Assembly (NCBI GenBank): GCA_024036415.1
Contig: JAMWET010003459.1
Span: forward strand, 21,001 to 85,000
Length of the DNA: 64,000 nt
From: Prochilodus magdalenae
Taxonomy: Eukaryota; Chordata; Actinopteri; Characiformes; Prochilodontidae
Direction: 5' to 3'
Every line of letters begins with the position of its first letter. Positions within the stretch are counted from its first letter, which is position 1. A model generated the notes under the pieces. It had not been told where the DNA came from, did not search any database, and worked only from the letters and a program-made list of their open reading frames with translations. Of the stretch, positions 13,501 to 22,199 are shown in pieces. Made by a program: the position numbers and the translations under genes.

Positions 13501-16500
13501 ACCTAAATCTTCCACACCTGATCCAGCTAATTAAGGACGTCTAGACAACAAAGGACAAAAGACAGTAAATAGATGGTTCAGATAAGGTGGATTAAGGCTA
13601 GGGTTAAAGACTGACGGAGAAAGGGCCGTGGCGCACCTGCTGTAGACTTTGTTTAGTGGATATGTCTTTGACTATATTTAGCCAAATCATTCTTATGGAT
13701 TCATATCATCCTCACAGATCTGATGAAGTAATTATAATGAACTTGACATTATGAACGATACCTCAGCAAATTCCACGGCACAGGACAGGTTCTCCCTGAG
13801 ACTGTGCACCGGAGTTGGCTGAGGTATTCACATAATACCCCAATTCACAAATATCTTCAACTGATCCCTATCTCAGTGCTGATCCCTACCTGCTTAAAGA
13901 CATCCACCATAGTGGCAGTTCCATAGCAGGGCGTAGTAACCTCCCTGAGTGATTACAGGCCAGTGGCTTTCACGCCAGTAATCATGAAGTGTCTGGGACG
14001 AATGGTCCTCAAGCACATCACGGCTGCTCTACCACCCACTCTCCAATATACATACAGGCCCAACAGGTCAAGGGACCATTTCCACACGAGGGACATACGC
14101 ATGGCTACTTTTTGTGGATTATAGATCTGCTTTTAATATGCTCATACCCAGCAGACCATTTTCCAAGATGACAGACCTAAGCCTCCAGTGTAACATCTGC
14201 CTGGGGGCACAGGACTATAAACCGGCCACAGTCATTCAGGATGGGTCACTATGGTTTCACAACTCAGTACTCACATACCGTCCTCAGTACTCTTCTCCAC
14301 CAACAAACTTCCAGTGCTCGTGCCCGTGCTGGTTCCTAGGCTCTACTGAACCTGTTAAGAAGTGTGTTGGTGGTATAGTGGTTAGCATAGCTGCCTTCCA
14401 AGCGGTTGACACGGGTTCGATTCCCCGCCAACGCAGGGTTTAGTGGTTGGTGTAGTTCAGCAGATAACACCACTACCCACCAAGTAGTCAACACCACATG
14501 TGGGAGAATGGGGTTCGAATCCCGCTCTGGGTGACTATGCTGTGCTACACCAATAAGAGTCCTTGGGCAAGACTTCTAACACTACATTGGCCTACCTGTA
14601 ATGTGATTAACCTTGTAAGTCGCTCTGGATAAGAGCGTCAGCTAAATGCCATAAATGAAAATGTAAGAACGGCCCCCTTTTCCTGTGGTTTGAGAGCTGA
14701 GCGATTATGTATCTGGAGGTGGGGAGGTACTTAAGCAGAAGCCCGTACGCAGAAATCGACAGACAAAGCCCAGAGAAAGTGCACAAGACGACTCGTACGT
14801 GTTTCCACATGTTTCACCAATGCACATCTGCCTGCTACATCATACATACATGTGCAATACGTTCTTCATCGTTTTTGGATCTGTGACAAAGCTTTAAAGA
14901 ATGCATACAAGTACATATACTTATATATCTATACACTGTCAAAAACTGGTTGCACAAATAGCTGCACCCAGAAGGAAACCAATAACCAGAAATGAAACTT
15001 GGTAGGTAGGTTTGACATGGTGAGAAATGGCTACGACCCTCGGCTGTGCATGTGATGTAAGCAAGGGTGGACCATCCCTGTACCTGACTGACCCAACATC
15101 CACAATTATGGACATGTGGACTTCCAAGGTTATTCATAGTACCGGAAGGCCAGTGTAGTGTTGGGAGTCTTGCCTAAGGACTCCTATTGGTGTAGCCCAG
15201 CACAGTCACCCAAACTGGGAATCAAACTTCAATCTCCCATATGGACTGTCAGCTCTCTGCCAGGTAGTGTAGTTATCCACTGAGCCACACCAACCACTCA
15301 GGAACATGCAGGGATGCAGGGATGACTGCAACAACACTGTACTTAACATCACAAAGAAGTTCCCTTGTTTCATGAGACGTTCTGTTCTCCAGCATATAGC
15401 ATTCACTTTTAAATCAGGCGCTTGGGATAGTTAGCACTTTCCAGCTATCAGCTGGAGCAGGAATCATGGAACTCAGGTGCTGCCCTGATCTTGATAACTG
15501 TATTTGACTGGTTGACATTTTAATACTTGCTTGTTAGCTTGCTGAACGGCGGACATGCTTCCTGTGTTCCAGCTTGAGGTTCAGGCTCCTCCTGGAAGCC
15601 CTATTGGATTTGTGATGCAGGACTGGCACCCTTATCTGCCCAAGTTCACCATCAAGAACGAGAGACGAGAAGCAGTGCTGAAGATAGTGGGACCTTTCTG
15701 TGACTGTAACTACTGTTCTGATGTGAATTTTGAGGTACTTTGGGGGGAAAGGGGCCTCATTTCTTTCTTTCCTAATTTATATACAGTACTTCCTAGTAGT
15801 TACTTTATACAGTACTTCCTAGCCGTTACTATATACAGTACTTCCTAGCCGTTACTATATACAGTACTTCCTAGCCTCTACTATATACAGTACTTCCTAG
15901 CCTCTACTATATACAGTACTTCCTAGCCGCTACTATATACAGTACCTCCTAGCCGTTACTTTATACGGTACTTCCTAGTTGTTACTATATACAATACTTC
16001 CTAGTCGTTACTATATACAGTACTTCCTAGTTGTTACCATATACAGTACTTCCTAGCCGTTACTATATACAGTACTTCCTAGCCGCTACTATATACAGTA
16101 CTTCCTAGTCATTATTATATACAGTATTTCCTAACCGTTACTATATACAGTACTTCCTAGTCGTTACTATATACAGTACTTCCTAGTCGTTACTATATAC
16201 AGTACTTCCTAGCCATTACTATATACAATACTTCCTGGCCATTATTATATACAGTACTTCCTATCTTTTACTATATACAGTACTTCCTAGTTGTTACTAT
16301 ATGCAGTACTTCCTAGTCATTACTATATACAGTACTTCCTAGCCGCTACTATATACAGTACTTCCTAGCCGCTACTATATACAGTACTTCCTAGCCGTTA
16401 CTATATACAGTACTTCCTAGCTGTTACTATATACAATACTTCCTAATTGTTACTATATACAGTGCTTCCTAGTCATTACTATATACAGTACTTCCTAGCC

Positions 16501-18693
16501 ATTACTATATACAATACTTCCTAGCCATTACTATATACAATACTTCCTAGCCATTATTATATACAGTACTTCCTAGTCGTTACTATATACAGTACTTCCT
16601 AGCCACTACTATATACAGTACTTCCTAGCCATTACTATATACAGTACTTCCTAGCCGCTACTATATTCAGTACTTCCTAGCCGTTACTATATACAGTACT
16701 TCCTAGCCGCTACTATATACAGTACTTCCTAGTCGTTACTATATACAGTACTTCCTAGTCGTTACTATATACAGTACTTCCTAGTCGTTACTATATACAG
16801 TACTTCCTAGCTGTTACTATATACAATACTTCCTAGTTGTTACTATATGCAGTACTTCCTAGCCGCTACTATATACAGTACTTCCTAGCTGTTACTATAT
16901 ACAGTACTTCCTAGCCATTACTATATACAGTACTTCCTAACCGTTACTATATACAGTACTTCCTAGTCGTTACTATATACAGTACTTCCTAGCCGTTACT
17001 ATATACAGTACTTCCTAGCTGTTACTATATACAGTACTTCCTAGTCGTTACTATATACAGTACTTCCTAGCCGTTACTTTATACAGTACTTCTATACATA
17101 AAATACGTTTTTAATTGCACTACACATTTAAAATATGTGTGTATGAACAAGACATTCTCAGCATTAAGTATAAATCTAAATATTGTCTTCATGTACAAGG
17201 TGAGAATACTTTATTCTACCTTTCTATCAAAGGATTAAGTACAAGTATATACTTATAACCCACCCAGACCTTTGTGTATATCCTATATATATTTTCTGTA
17301 TATTTCTGTGATCCTCCGGACTCATTTGTCCTTTAGCTCACGCTTAGCTCTTTGTGCCTGACATAATTTTCAGTATATTTAAAGAGTATTGTTTAGTATT
17401 ATTGTGTTTAGTATGTCACTAATTTAATTTGTCCAACATATAATTCAAATTTTCAAAAAAAAAAAAAAATCAATGATTTCAGACGTCAGCGTTCGCTACA
17501 TGTTGGGCAGTGCTTCGGAGAGCACAGCAGACCTGATCCTGCTAGTGTTAAGTATATACACAGTAAACTGGCTCATTTCTAGTTTAGAGGAGATGTACTG
17601 ATAGAACACCTGAGGCCCACTGTTGGAACACTGACGGTGAAGCATGTGGCCCACTGGCTGTTTGCTCAGTGTTTTCCAAGCAACAAAATATTACTTTTAA
17701 TCGCTGATTTTCCGCTCACGGCCCACAACCCTTTCTTCCGTTATCACTGGTAAATTTGCTTAGTAGCTCACGAAAATATCCACAAGTTCATTTTGTGTTT
17801 GGCCTAGTCGTTCATTTTTTTCTCCTTGGAATATTTACCTTTGGAAAATAAACTGCTGTGTGCTTTTAATATCCGCTGGAGGAGATTAAGACTAGTCAGA
17901 CCTTGCATGCGGGACACTAATCTGGGCGGACCAGCAGTCAGCATGGTACTGAACTAATCAAGCCAGCGGTACCCTAACCTCCAGCCCACGACTGCCCCTA
18001 TGCAGCCAATAAGATTACACTATGCTACAAATGTGGTTCCCGGGTTCTAAGTGCATTTTCTTAATTTCTTTAGGTCCAAAATGTACAGAAAACATCAAGA
18101 GGTCCCCATAAACTCCTTCTTCTGTACTCAGGACAATGATGTTCTGAAAAGTTCTCTATTCTCCAGAACATCTGCCGCGATACATTCAGTGCTGAGTAGA
18201 CTTCAAGTGGCTTCTGGAACCTCCAGAACTCTCCAGAACTTTAGAAAACTGTATAGACCTGTCTGGAACTTTAGAGAACTGTCTAGAACTGTGATTGTCC
18301 AGTACTGTACAAGGCAGCACAAGTCCCCCCAGACTAAATGCTATGCATGGCCATTAATGTCCATGGACCTGATGGTTATTTTTGTGGTGACAGGTGATGT
18401 CCCTGGATGAAGACTCAGTCGTTGGCAGGATAAGCAAACAGTGGACAGGCATGGAGGCCGAAATGTTAACAGACGCCGATAATTTTGGGGTGCAGTTTCC
18501 CATGAACCTGGACGTCAAAATCAAAGCTGTTATATTAGGCGCCTGTTTCCTCATCGTAAGTTCACTGCTTACAGTTCATGCGTGCATAGCAGTACATGTA
18601 ATACAGGTGACCTAGCAGAAACTAATGCTTGTCTTGTTTGTTTGTTTACAGGATTTTATGTACTTCGAGAATTCCCCAAAGCAAGATCATTAA
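263..18693 (+). CDS. Phospholipid scramblase family gene, copy A (5' partial, 9 exons visible)
   Basis: Joined exons 263-316, 4685-4762, 4854-4901, 7298-7383, 8206-8248, 8352-8572, 15573-15734, 18394-18555 and 18652-18693 give 298 continuous residues (the first codon is split with an exon outside the window) and a TAA stop. Scramblases are single-pass, palmitoylated, calcium-binding beta-barrel proteins of the plasma membrane and nucleus, linked to lipid mixing between leaflets. Visible features: a proline-rich N-terminus (residues 1-80), the domain opening [15 protein letters not shown], a cysteine region ending [13 protein letters not shown] (166-177), the NLS-like [10 protein letters not shown] (242-251), the calcium-loop-like [12 protein letters not shown] (258-269) and a hydrophobic C-terminal helix (about 272-288) before a short polar tail. 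Two odd points: the palmitoylation cluster (CCCPCC in human PLSCR1) reads CCFPMC, and the last loop residue is Asn rather than Asp. All splice sites are GT-AG. No AATAAA is seen in the first 400 bp after the stop. The family call is very sure; which PLSCR orthologue it is remains unsure. Confidence 0.93.
317..1718. other. Intron of PLSCR copy A, no recognised feature
   Basis: AT-rich intronic sequence with a 12-base A run near 1480. I see no coding signature, known repeat or RNA gene. Short open frames here have no family resemblance. Confidence 0.5.
1719..1895 (-). mobile_element. tRNA-derived SINE, family 2, antisense
   Basis: On the minus strand it begins AGGGCAGTCGTGGGCTGGAG, passes a degraded B box, then GCCCTTGAGCAA and a stretch ending with GTGGGTGTTT. 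The same order is seen at 54975-55205 (minus) and 57190-57310 (plus). The B box is clearer in those copies (GGTTCGATTCC), supporting a tRNA-derived SINE. Confidence 0.7.
2065..2155 (-). mobile_element. End fragment of a Tc1-like element (deleted family)
   Basis: Contains CGTGCAGCGCCATCTGCAGG followed by GAGCCTGAAGTTACTACCAC and CAAGGTGACTCAT. This equals the terminal part of the element at 24006-24430 (same strand) and, in reverse, of that at 61066-61610. Only the terminus is present. Confidence 0.65.
2160..3444. other. Intron of PLSCR copy A, unidentified sequence
   Basis: No coding or RNA signature recognised. A stretch near 2770-2830 has a mobile-element look (AGGCTTTCGGCCGGGGAGAA) but I cannot assign it to a family. 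Confidence 0.4.
3445..3477. repeat. Perfect 14-bp hairpin with 5-nt loop
   Basis: GACGCTGGCTACCA (3445-3458), loop GTCCG, then the exact reverse complement TGGTAGCCAGCGTC (3464-3477). It lies at the 5' edge of a truncated LINE 3' end. Confidence 0.9.
3476..3750 (+). mobile_element. 3' end of a non-LTR retrotransposon with (TATC) tail
   Basis: Encodes [15 protein letters not shown] residues near 3480-3515, typical of the end of fish L2/Rex-like LINE polyproteins. A 3' region follows that ends GGGATCAATAAAGTATC and a TATC microsatellite tail. It is 5' truncated, as usual for LINE insertions. Confidence 0.65.
4122..4189. repeat. (TA)n microsatellite
   Basis: About 60 bases of uninterrupted TA within an intron of copy A. 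Confidence 0.95.
4220..4530. repeat. AT-rich foldback (MITE-like) repeat
   Basis: Contains TCTCACTATATTGG and its reverse complement CCAATATAGTGAGA about 80 bases apart. Related sequence recurs at 5640-5830, 19170-19500, 43250-43550 and 44815-45530. Hairpin form and dispersal suggest a non-autonomous DNA element; the family is unknown. Confidence 0.6.
4685..4762 (+). CDS. PLSCR copy A, proline-rich exon 2
   Basis: A 78-nt exon after CCCACAG and before GTGCAG, phase 1 at both ends. It reads [20 protein letters not shown] then PCLPP. The frame is continuous with the flanking exons. Confidence 0.8.
4854..4901 (+). CDS. PLSCR copy A, proline-rich exon 3 (duplicate of the start of exon 4)
   Basis: A 48-nt exon after CTCCAG and before GTGCAT, phase 1 at both ends, encoding [15 protein letters not shown]. 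It closely matches the first half of the exon at 7298 ([17 protein letters not shown]), so it looks like an internal exon duplication. Copy B has only one such exon. Confidence 0.8.
5373..5627 (+). mobile_element. MITE with terminal inverted repeats, family 1
   Basis: It starts ATATCGTCACTGTCC and ends GGACAGCGGCGATAT, which are inverted repeats with two mismatches; the match extends inward to ATGTATCTCCA/TGGAGATAC. The 255-bp element has no coding capacity. Further copies lie at 39771-40021 (+), 42255-42485 (-) and 27345-27520 (-, partial). Confidence 0.8.
5640..5830. repeat. AT-rich foldback (MITE-like) repeat
   Basis: Shares the TTTCTCACTGTATTG-AGATAATTT arm and the inverted TATAGTGAGAAAATTTG arm with the copy at 4220. 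It directly follows the MITE at 5373. Confidence 0.55.
6076..7290. repeat. 14-bp minisatellite (unit GTATCTACGTCACT)
   Basis: About 85 tandem copies of a 14-bp unit, with variants using ACATCA, TATTTAC or ATTGTA. As 14 is not a multiple of 3, a run without stops is open in all three frames and yields long repetitive peptides that are not genes. The array ends 7 bases before the splice acceptor of the exon at 7298. Confidence 0.97.
7298..7383 (+). CDS. PLSCR copy A, exon 4 (domain opening)
   Basis: An 86-nt exon, phase 1 in and phase 0 out, ending with [11 protein letters not shown], the conserved opening of the scramblase domain. Its acceptor directly abuts the 14-bp minisatellite of the preceding intron. 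The corresponding exon of copy B (48628-48713) has the same length and almost the same protein. Confidence 0.95.
7441..7565. repeat. (CT)n microsatellite
   Basis: About 120 bases of nearly pure TCTCTC with a few CCC and TGT interruptions, in the intron after exon 4 of copy A. Confidence 0.95.
7696..7812. repeat. (CTT/CTTCTC)n microsatellite
   Basis: Pyrimidine-only tract of CTTCTC and CTT units. It creates spurious poly-Leu and poly-Arg/Lys open frames. Such mirror-symmetric tracts can form triplex DNA. Confidence 0.95.
8206..8248 (+). CDS. PLSCR copy A, exon 5
   Basis: A 43-nt exon, phase 0 in and phase 1 out, encoding [14 protein letters not shown]. This matches the conserved IDQ-LxHQ segment of scramblases and the 43-nt exon of copy B at 49003-49045. 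Confidence 0.95.
8352..8572 (+). CDS. PLSCR copy A, exon 6 (cysteine-rich segment)
   Basis: A 221-nt exon between CTTCCTTACAG and GTACGC. It carries [20 protein letters not shown], then [13 protein letters not shown], the [15 protein letters not shown] strand and [13 protein letters not shown]. Copy B has [13 protein letters not shown] and [13 protein letters not shown] at these sites, so A has lost several cysteines. The polypyrimidine tract is nearly identical to that of copy B. Confidence 0.97.
8573..9323. other. Intron of PLSCR copy A, no recognised feature
   Basis: Intronic sequence after exon 6. I see no transposon ends, coding signature or RNA gene. Confidence 0.45.
9324..10290 (+). 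mobile_element. Tc1-like transposon fossil, near full length
   Basis: It begins with a degraded terminal repeat containing ACCATTATGACCACTTACAG. The transposase region follows with many frameshifts: a helix-turn-helix part near 9480-9560, the segment equivalent to [16 protein letters not shown] around 9710-9765, and the C-terminal region near 10080-10210 with a match to LDKQVRSM ([10 protein letters not shown] here). The order matches fish Tc1 elements, but the reading frame is broken throughout and no DDE triad is intact. Confidence 0.8.
10291..11150. other. Intron of PLSCR copy A, unidentified sequence
   Basis: No family-level similarity recognised. An open frame at 10803-11222 has no recognisable domain and runs into the repeated block at 11160, so it is not called as a gene. 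Confidence 0.4.
12109..13020 (+). mobile_element. hAT-superfamily transposon, internally deleted, with 8-bp target duplication
   Basis: The ends are CAGTGGCGTAG and CTACGCCTCTG (inverted repeats with one mismatch). Both sides carry the same 8 bases, CCTCTGTG (12101-12108 and 13021-13028), the hallmark of hAT insertion. At 912 bp it is far shorter than an autonomous hAT element and holds only the end of the transposase. Confidence 0.93.
12180..12836 (+). pseudogene. hAT transposase, C-terminal fragment (ZMYM1-like)
   Basis: An open frame from about 12180 to the TAA at 12834-12836 encodes [20 protein letters not shown] near the start. At the end is the hAT dimerisation domain: a hydrophobic helix, then [19 protein letters not shown] and [19 protein letters not shown]. 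This part of hAT transposases mediates dimer or multimer formation. The BED zinc finger and the first catalytic residues are absent, so the element cannot move itself. The lack of stops over ~200 codons suggests a young insertion. An acceptor-like TTAATTACAG precedes the frame, so the fragment may have been an exon of the parent element. Confidence 0.85.
13451..13870. other. Intron of PLSCR copy A, no recognised feature
   Basis: Unassigned intronic sequence between the duplicated block and a LINE fragment. Confidence 0.4.
13880..14220 (+). mobile_element. L2-type LINE reverse transcriptase fragment
   Basis: Encodes [20 protein letters not shown] near 13955-14015, then [13 protein letters not shown] and [17 protein letters not shown] residues (around 14110-14155). 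These correspond to reverse transcriptase blocks DYRPVALT, FAYRPNRSTDD and IDYSSAFNTI of fish L2/Rex-like LINEs. Frames shift between blocks and the catalytic YADD region is missing. Confidence 0.75.
14364..14435 (+). tRNA. tRNA-Gly (anticodon TCC), possibly decayed
   Basis: A 72-nt sequence matching vertebrate tRNA-Gly(UCC): acceptor strands GTGTTGG/CCAACGC with one wobble pair, D arm GGTATAGTGGTTAGCAT, anticodon loop CTTCCAA between GCTGC and GCGGT, and T loop TTCGATT. The outer two pairs of the T stem are mismatched (ACGGG against CCCCG), so it may be a pseudogene or SINE-related copy rather than an active gene. It lies 8 bases upstream of a tRNA-derived SINE and inside an intron of copy A. 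Confidence 0.7.
14443..14665 (+). mobile_element. tRNA-derived SINE, family 1
   Basis: Head TGGTTGGTGTAGTTCAGCAG (A-box region), B box GGTTCGAATCC near 14513, body CCTTGGGCAAGACTTCTAAC, and a tail GTCGCTCTGGATAAGAGCGT then CAGCTAAATGCC of the type shared by fish SINEs and L2-clade LINEs. Other copies: 15137-15300 (-), 43735-43955 (-) and 54612-54835 (-). Confidence 0.85.
14935..15125 (+). mobile_element. Tc1-like element fragment, family B
   Basis: Shares AGCTGCACCCAGAA, GAAACTTGG-GGGTTTGACAT and GACGTAAGCAAGG-like strings with the larger copy at 49165-50010. Only the 5' untranslated part and the beginning of the coding region are present. Confidence 0.65.
15137..15300 (-). mobile_element. 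tRNA-derived SINE, family 1, truncated, antisense
   Basis: Contains AGTCTTGCCTAAGGACTCCT-ATTGGTGTAG and the antisense head GAGCCACACCAACCA. The 3' tail is missing, so this copy is 5'-complete and 3'-truncated. Confidence 0.75.
15573..15734 (+). CDS. PLSCR copy A, exon 7
   Basis: A 162-nt exon, phase 0 at both ends, encoding [18 protein letters not shown] through [13 protein letters not shown]. The QAPPG-PIG-V-Q-WHP block is diagnostic of the family. The 26-bp minisatellite begins about 45 bases past its donor. Confidence 0.97.
15777..17095. repeat. 26-bp minisatellite
   Basis: About 50 head-to-tail copies of ACTATATACAGTACTTCCTA-GCCGTT, with variation mainly in the last six bases (GCCGTT, GTCGTT, GCCGCT, GCTGTT). 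It fills half the intron between exons 7 and 8 of copy A. Confidence 0.97.
17100..17935. other. Intron of PLSCR copy A, no recognised feature
   Basis: AT-rich intronic sequence with an A run at about 17457-17470. Nothing assigned. Confidence 0.45.
17936..18001 (-). mobile_element. Short end fragment of SINE family 2
   Basis: The string CTAACCTCCAGCCCACGACT-GCCC matches the terminal 30 bases of the SINE at 54975-55205. Too short for more. Confidence 0.45.
18394..18555 (+). CDS. PLSCR copy A, exon 8 (NLS-like and calcium-loop segment)
   Basis: A 162-nt exon, phase 0 at both ends. It contains [10 protein letters not shown], which corresponds to the minimal nuclear-import signal of human PLSCR1, then [12 protein letters not shown] at the calcium-loop position and the start of the C-terminal hydrophobic helix ([14 protein letters not shown]). 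The final loop residue is Asn where copy B and human PLSCR1 have Asp. Confidence 0.97.
18652..18693 (+). CDS. PLSCR copy A, terminal exon
   Basis: A 42-nt coding segment after TTTACAG, encoding [13 protein letters not shown] and a TAA stop. DFMYFE is the conserved end of the hydrophobic helix. Confidence 0.95.
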   Translation, partial: DFMYFENSPKQDH

Positions 18694-18908
18694 CAAACAG
18701 TCTTCTGCATTATATTATTATTATTATTATTATATCTCCTGAATGAGGACGACAGGCACGTTTTTATATTATACAGTACTGGGCAAACCTCTAGGTACCC
18801 TGGTAAAACTATATTATGTATATAATAAGTTCATAATTTTAAGTAATGTTAATATTCTAATGTACTAGAAATGTACTTTTATATCAGTAAGCAGATTATT
18901 GTTTTCGC

Positions 18909-18953
<45 letters not shown>

Positions 18954-18972
18954 TGTGTATATTTATATATGA
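18909..18972. repeat. (TA)n/(TG)n microsatellite
   Basis: About 20 bases of TA followed by about 35 bases of TG, in the 3' flank of copy A. Confidence 0.9.
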
Positions 18973-19169
18973 GGACATCACATCTCTGCTTCTCTGCACC
19001 ATGATACTTTTTAAAAACGTTGAACCTTTGACCTCATATGAGGACATTGGTTTTTGCCAAAACAACTTCCTGTACAAAGACAAGGTTTAGTTTGTATACT
19101 TGTTAGGTCCTACTAATCACAAATAGCTGGGAGAAATTCAAATTGCACACCAACAAGTCCGGGTCTCAG

Positions 19170-19492
19170 GAGGTTAAGATAATTTTACTTGTATCCAGAC
19201 ATTTTTGAGTGTTTTGATTTTGTAAGACAAAATTCTTTCAATACATAAATCATTTGGCTTGTTTCAAACTAATTTCTTAAAATAAGCAAATTTTTTCGTC
19301 AGTATAGTAAGATAATATGGCTCATTAAAACTCACTTAAAGCAAGACAAAAAAGAGAAATATTTTAAAATGATGCTAAACCAAGTTTACAACAATCTCAA
19401 AATGAGATATATATATATTTTTTTCATTGTGAACTTGGTGTACCATCATTTTAACATATTTCTTTTTTTTGTCTTGCTTTAAGTGAGCAAGA

Positions 19493-19495
<3 letters not shown>
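19170..19495. repeat. AT-rich foldback (MITE-like) repeat
   Basis: Contains AAAGCAAGACAAAAAAGAGA-AATATTTTAA and, about 100 bases on, its inverted equivalent TTAACATATTTC-TTTTTTTTGTCTTGCTTTAA. These form a long hairpin next to a (TA)n tract. Confidence 0.6.

Positions 19496-19563
<68 letters not shown>
19496..19563. repeat. (TA)n microsatellite
   Basis: Uninterrupted TA run of about 68 bases. Confidence 0.95.
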
Positions 19564-19566
<3 letters not shown>

Positions 19567-19779
19567 AACTAAATATTTTAAAAAACGTTTTGAAGTCAGA
19601 ATGCGAAAATTAAGCTTTGTCAGATAAATACGTAATTGATGTATCTTCAAGTTTTTTTTAAATTATTTTACTTTTTTTTCTAGAAATTTTGAAAATTAAA
19701 ATTACATGCTCTGTATTAACCTTTAACTCCTTCCACATTATGAGGTAAATGAGCGACAAGATGTTTCTTTGGATAATGT

Positions 19780-20960
19780 CGATATGGGTTCTGCTATCAC
19801 TATATAGAACCAGTTTCAAAAACTATCCAGAAAGAACCACGTACAACACATTCTCCATCAACCTAAAGAACAATTTCACTATGAAAAGAACCATTTAAGC
19901 CTCCAACTGGTTCTTAGTGTTCATTGTTTTATATAGAATGTTTTTTTAGGACTATAGATTTAAGTGACTCTATGAATCATCTCCCACAGCTGCTCCTATT
20001 TCTCAGTACTGCTAATCTAGGAAGGTGAACTGTACGCATAGGTCCTCCGCATGACCAGTAGTTCCGTCGTCCCGCAAGACTTAATTACACGCTCACTGAG
20101 CTCTTGGGGCTTCCCACCAGGGTATGGTCACCGTGGCACCCGGCTGCTGCTCAAGCTGCCTGCCTCATCAGTGATCCTATAGGTGTGACTCTAGAAGACG
20201 CACAGTGATAACTAGCATGTGTTTCATAAGAAAGACGGTGGTGGTGACGGTAACCAGACGTCTGATGATCGTTCTGGGTGCTCTGGGGCAAAATGACCTC
20301 CATAGAGGACTTATTATCAGTAACATTCACTGGTGGCTTTGGCTAGGACATACAATGGCTACATTTGTGTTGTAGATATGGTGACCTCTACCATCACTAT
20401 CACTATAAAGAAATCTAAGTCAGTATGTTTCTCTATAATAAATAACTTTGTACCAAATCACTCTGAACCGCTGTTTACATTTACATCTCAGATGGTGAAT
20501 TAAACTGAAATTTATAAAATATATTTATTGTAGCAGAATTTGTAAATAATATATATATATATATAAATTATGCCCTTGTCTATACACCTATATGGTTTCG
20601 AAAGTGGTCCAAAACTAGGAAATTTGTAGCTATAGAAAACAGTCCAGCCCATGATGGGCTTCATATATCCTTTTTTAATCAACCAACCAAATGATTCATA
20701 TATGGGTATTTATGTTACAAATGGTTTTGCTATGGCAATATACAGCCATTTTCAAAATGTTACCATATAAAACCATATATGACATATATGACATAAAGAA
20801 CCATTTCACCATGCAAACAGTTCTTGAAGAGTTCATGTCTTTATATAGAACCCTTGAAGAACCATCTTTGTCTTTGTAGTTGTAGGAAGTTTGTAGCTAC
20901 AGAAAATGGACTTTTTTTTAAAAACCCAACCACAATACATGATACTATCAAGGGTATTTA
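19780..20960. repeat. AGAACC-type dispersed repeat copies and unassigned spacer
   Basis: Two copies of a repeat with AAGAACCATTT, TATATAGAA and AAGAACCATC motifs lie at about 19790-19950 and 20690-20880; a third is at 22940-23070. The sequence between is unassigned. Confidence 0.5.
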
Positions 20961-20980
20961 TGTTCCCTGAAGGAAGAGGT

Positions 20981-22190
20981 CTGGTATAGGTTGGTATTCT
21001 GTAGTGTGTAACACCTCCTCCTAACCCACTGTAGGCTGGGGTTTTAATCCCCAACCTGGACAAGCAGCCTACACTCAAGAGCCCTTGGACAAGACTCCTA
21101 ACACCACTAGTGTTACCTGTAGAACATTTAAAAGTCACTTGTGCTAGTCTGGTATAGGTTGGTAGATTGTAGTGGGTAACGCTTCCACCTTACACACTGC
21201 AGGTTGGGGTTCCATCTCCTATCTGGACAAGCACCCTAGTCTATACCGATAAGTGTCCTTGGGCAAGACTCCCAACACCATTAGTGTTCCCTGTAGAACA
21301 TTTAAAATTCACTTGTGTGTGTCTGGTATAGGTTGGTAGAGTGTAGTGTGTAACGCCTCCACCTTACACACTGCAGGTTGGGGTTCCATTGCCATCCTGG
21401 ACAAGCACCCTACTCTATACCGATAAGAGTCCTTGTGCAAGACTAGGCAAGACGTAGGGCAAGACATCTAGCACCAGGTACGTTCCCTGAGGAACATTTC
21501 AAATTCACTTGTGTGTGTCTGGTATAGGTTGGTATAGTGTAGTTGGTAACGCCTCCACCTTACACACTGCAGGTTGGGGTTCCATCTCCTATCTGGACAA
21601 GCACCATAGTCTATACCGATAAGAGTCCTTGGGCAAGACTCCCAACACCACTAATGTTCCCTGTAGAACATTTTAAAGTCACTTGTGCTAGTCTTGTATA
21701 GGTTGGTATAGTGTAGTGAGTAACACCTCCACCTTACACACTGCAGGTTGGGGTTCCATCTCCTATCTGGACAAGCACCCTACTCTATACCAATAAGAGT
21801 CCTTGTGCAAGACTCCTAACACCACTAATGTTGAACCTTTGTGTGAACCTCCTAATGAAATTCAATTGTGTGTGTCTGGTATAGGTTGGTATAGTGTATT
21901 GGGTAACGCCTCCACCTTACACACTGTAGATGGGTTCGTTCCCCTACCTGGACAAACATCCTACACTATACCAGTAAGAGTCCTAACACCTCCTCTACGC
22001 CCTACACTTATGAGTCTTTGGGCAAGACACCCAGAAGAACATTTCAGTTCTCTTGTGTGTGCCTGGTATAGGTTAGTTCTGTAGTGGGCAACACCTCCAC
22101 CTAACCCACTGTAGACCGGGGGTCCATCCCCTACGTGGACAGACACCCTACACTATACCAGTGTCCTTGGGCAAGGCACACAACACTACC
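20981..22190 (+). repeat. SINE-derived satellite, seven ~180-bp units
   Basis: Units start with CTGGTATAGGTTGGTAT-like sequence at 20981, 21149, 21323, 21519, 21693, 21876 and 22063 (spacings 168-196 bp). Each unit has a tRNA-like head (GTAACGCCTCCACC), a B-box-like GGTTGGGGTTCC and the body GAGTCCTTGGGCAAGACTCC. The body and order match SINE family 1, so the array is a tandemised SINE head and body without the 3' tail. Confidence 0.88.
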
Positions 22191-22199
22191 TTCACCAAC

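Noticed and set aside
15777..17095. CRISPR-like regular repeat spacing
   Set aside because: Units are contiguous with no unique spacers, the DNA is eukaryotic, and there are no cas genes. The same applies to the arrays at 6076, 50925 and 62698.
20130..20185. Small exon-like segment after CCCACCAG encoding a CCSSC-containing tail
   Set aside because: It superficially recalls the scramblase cysteine run, but there is no flanking scramblase exon, the frame stops at once and the reading is only 17 residues.
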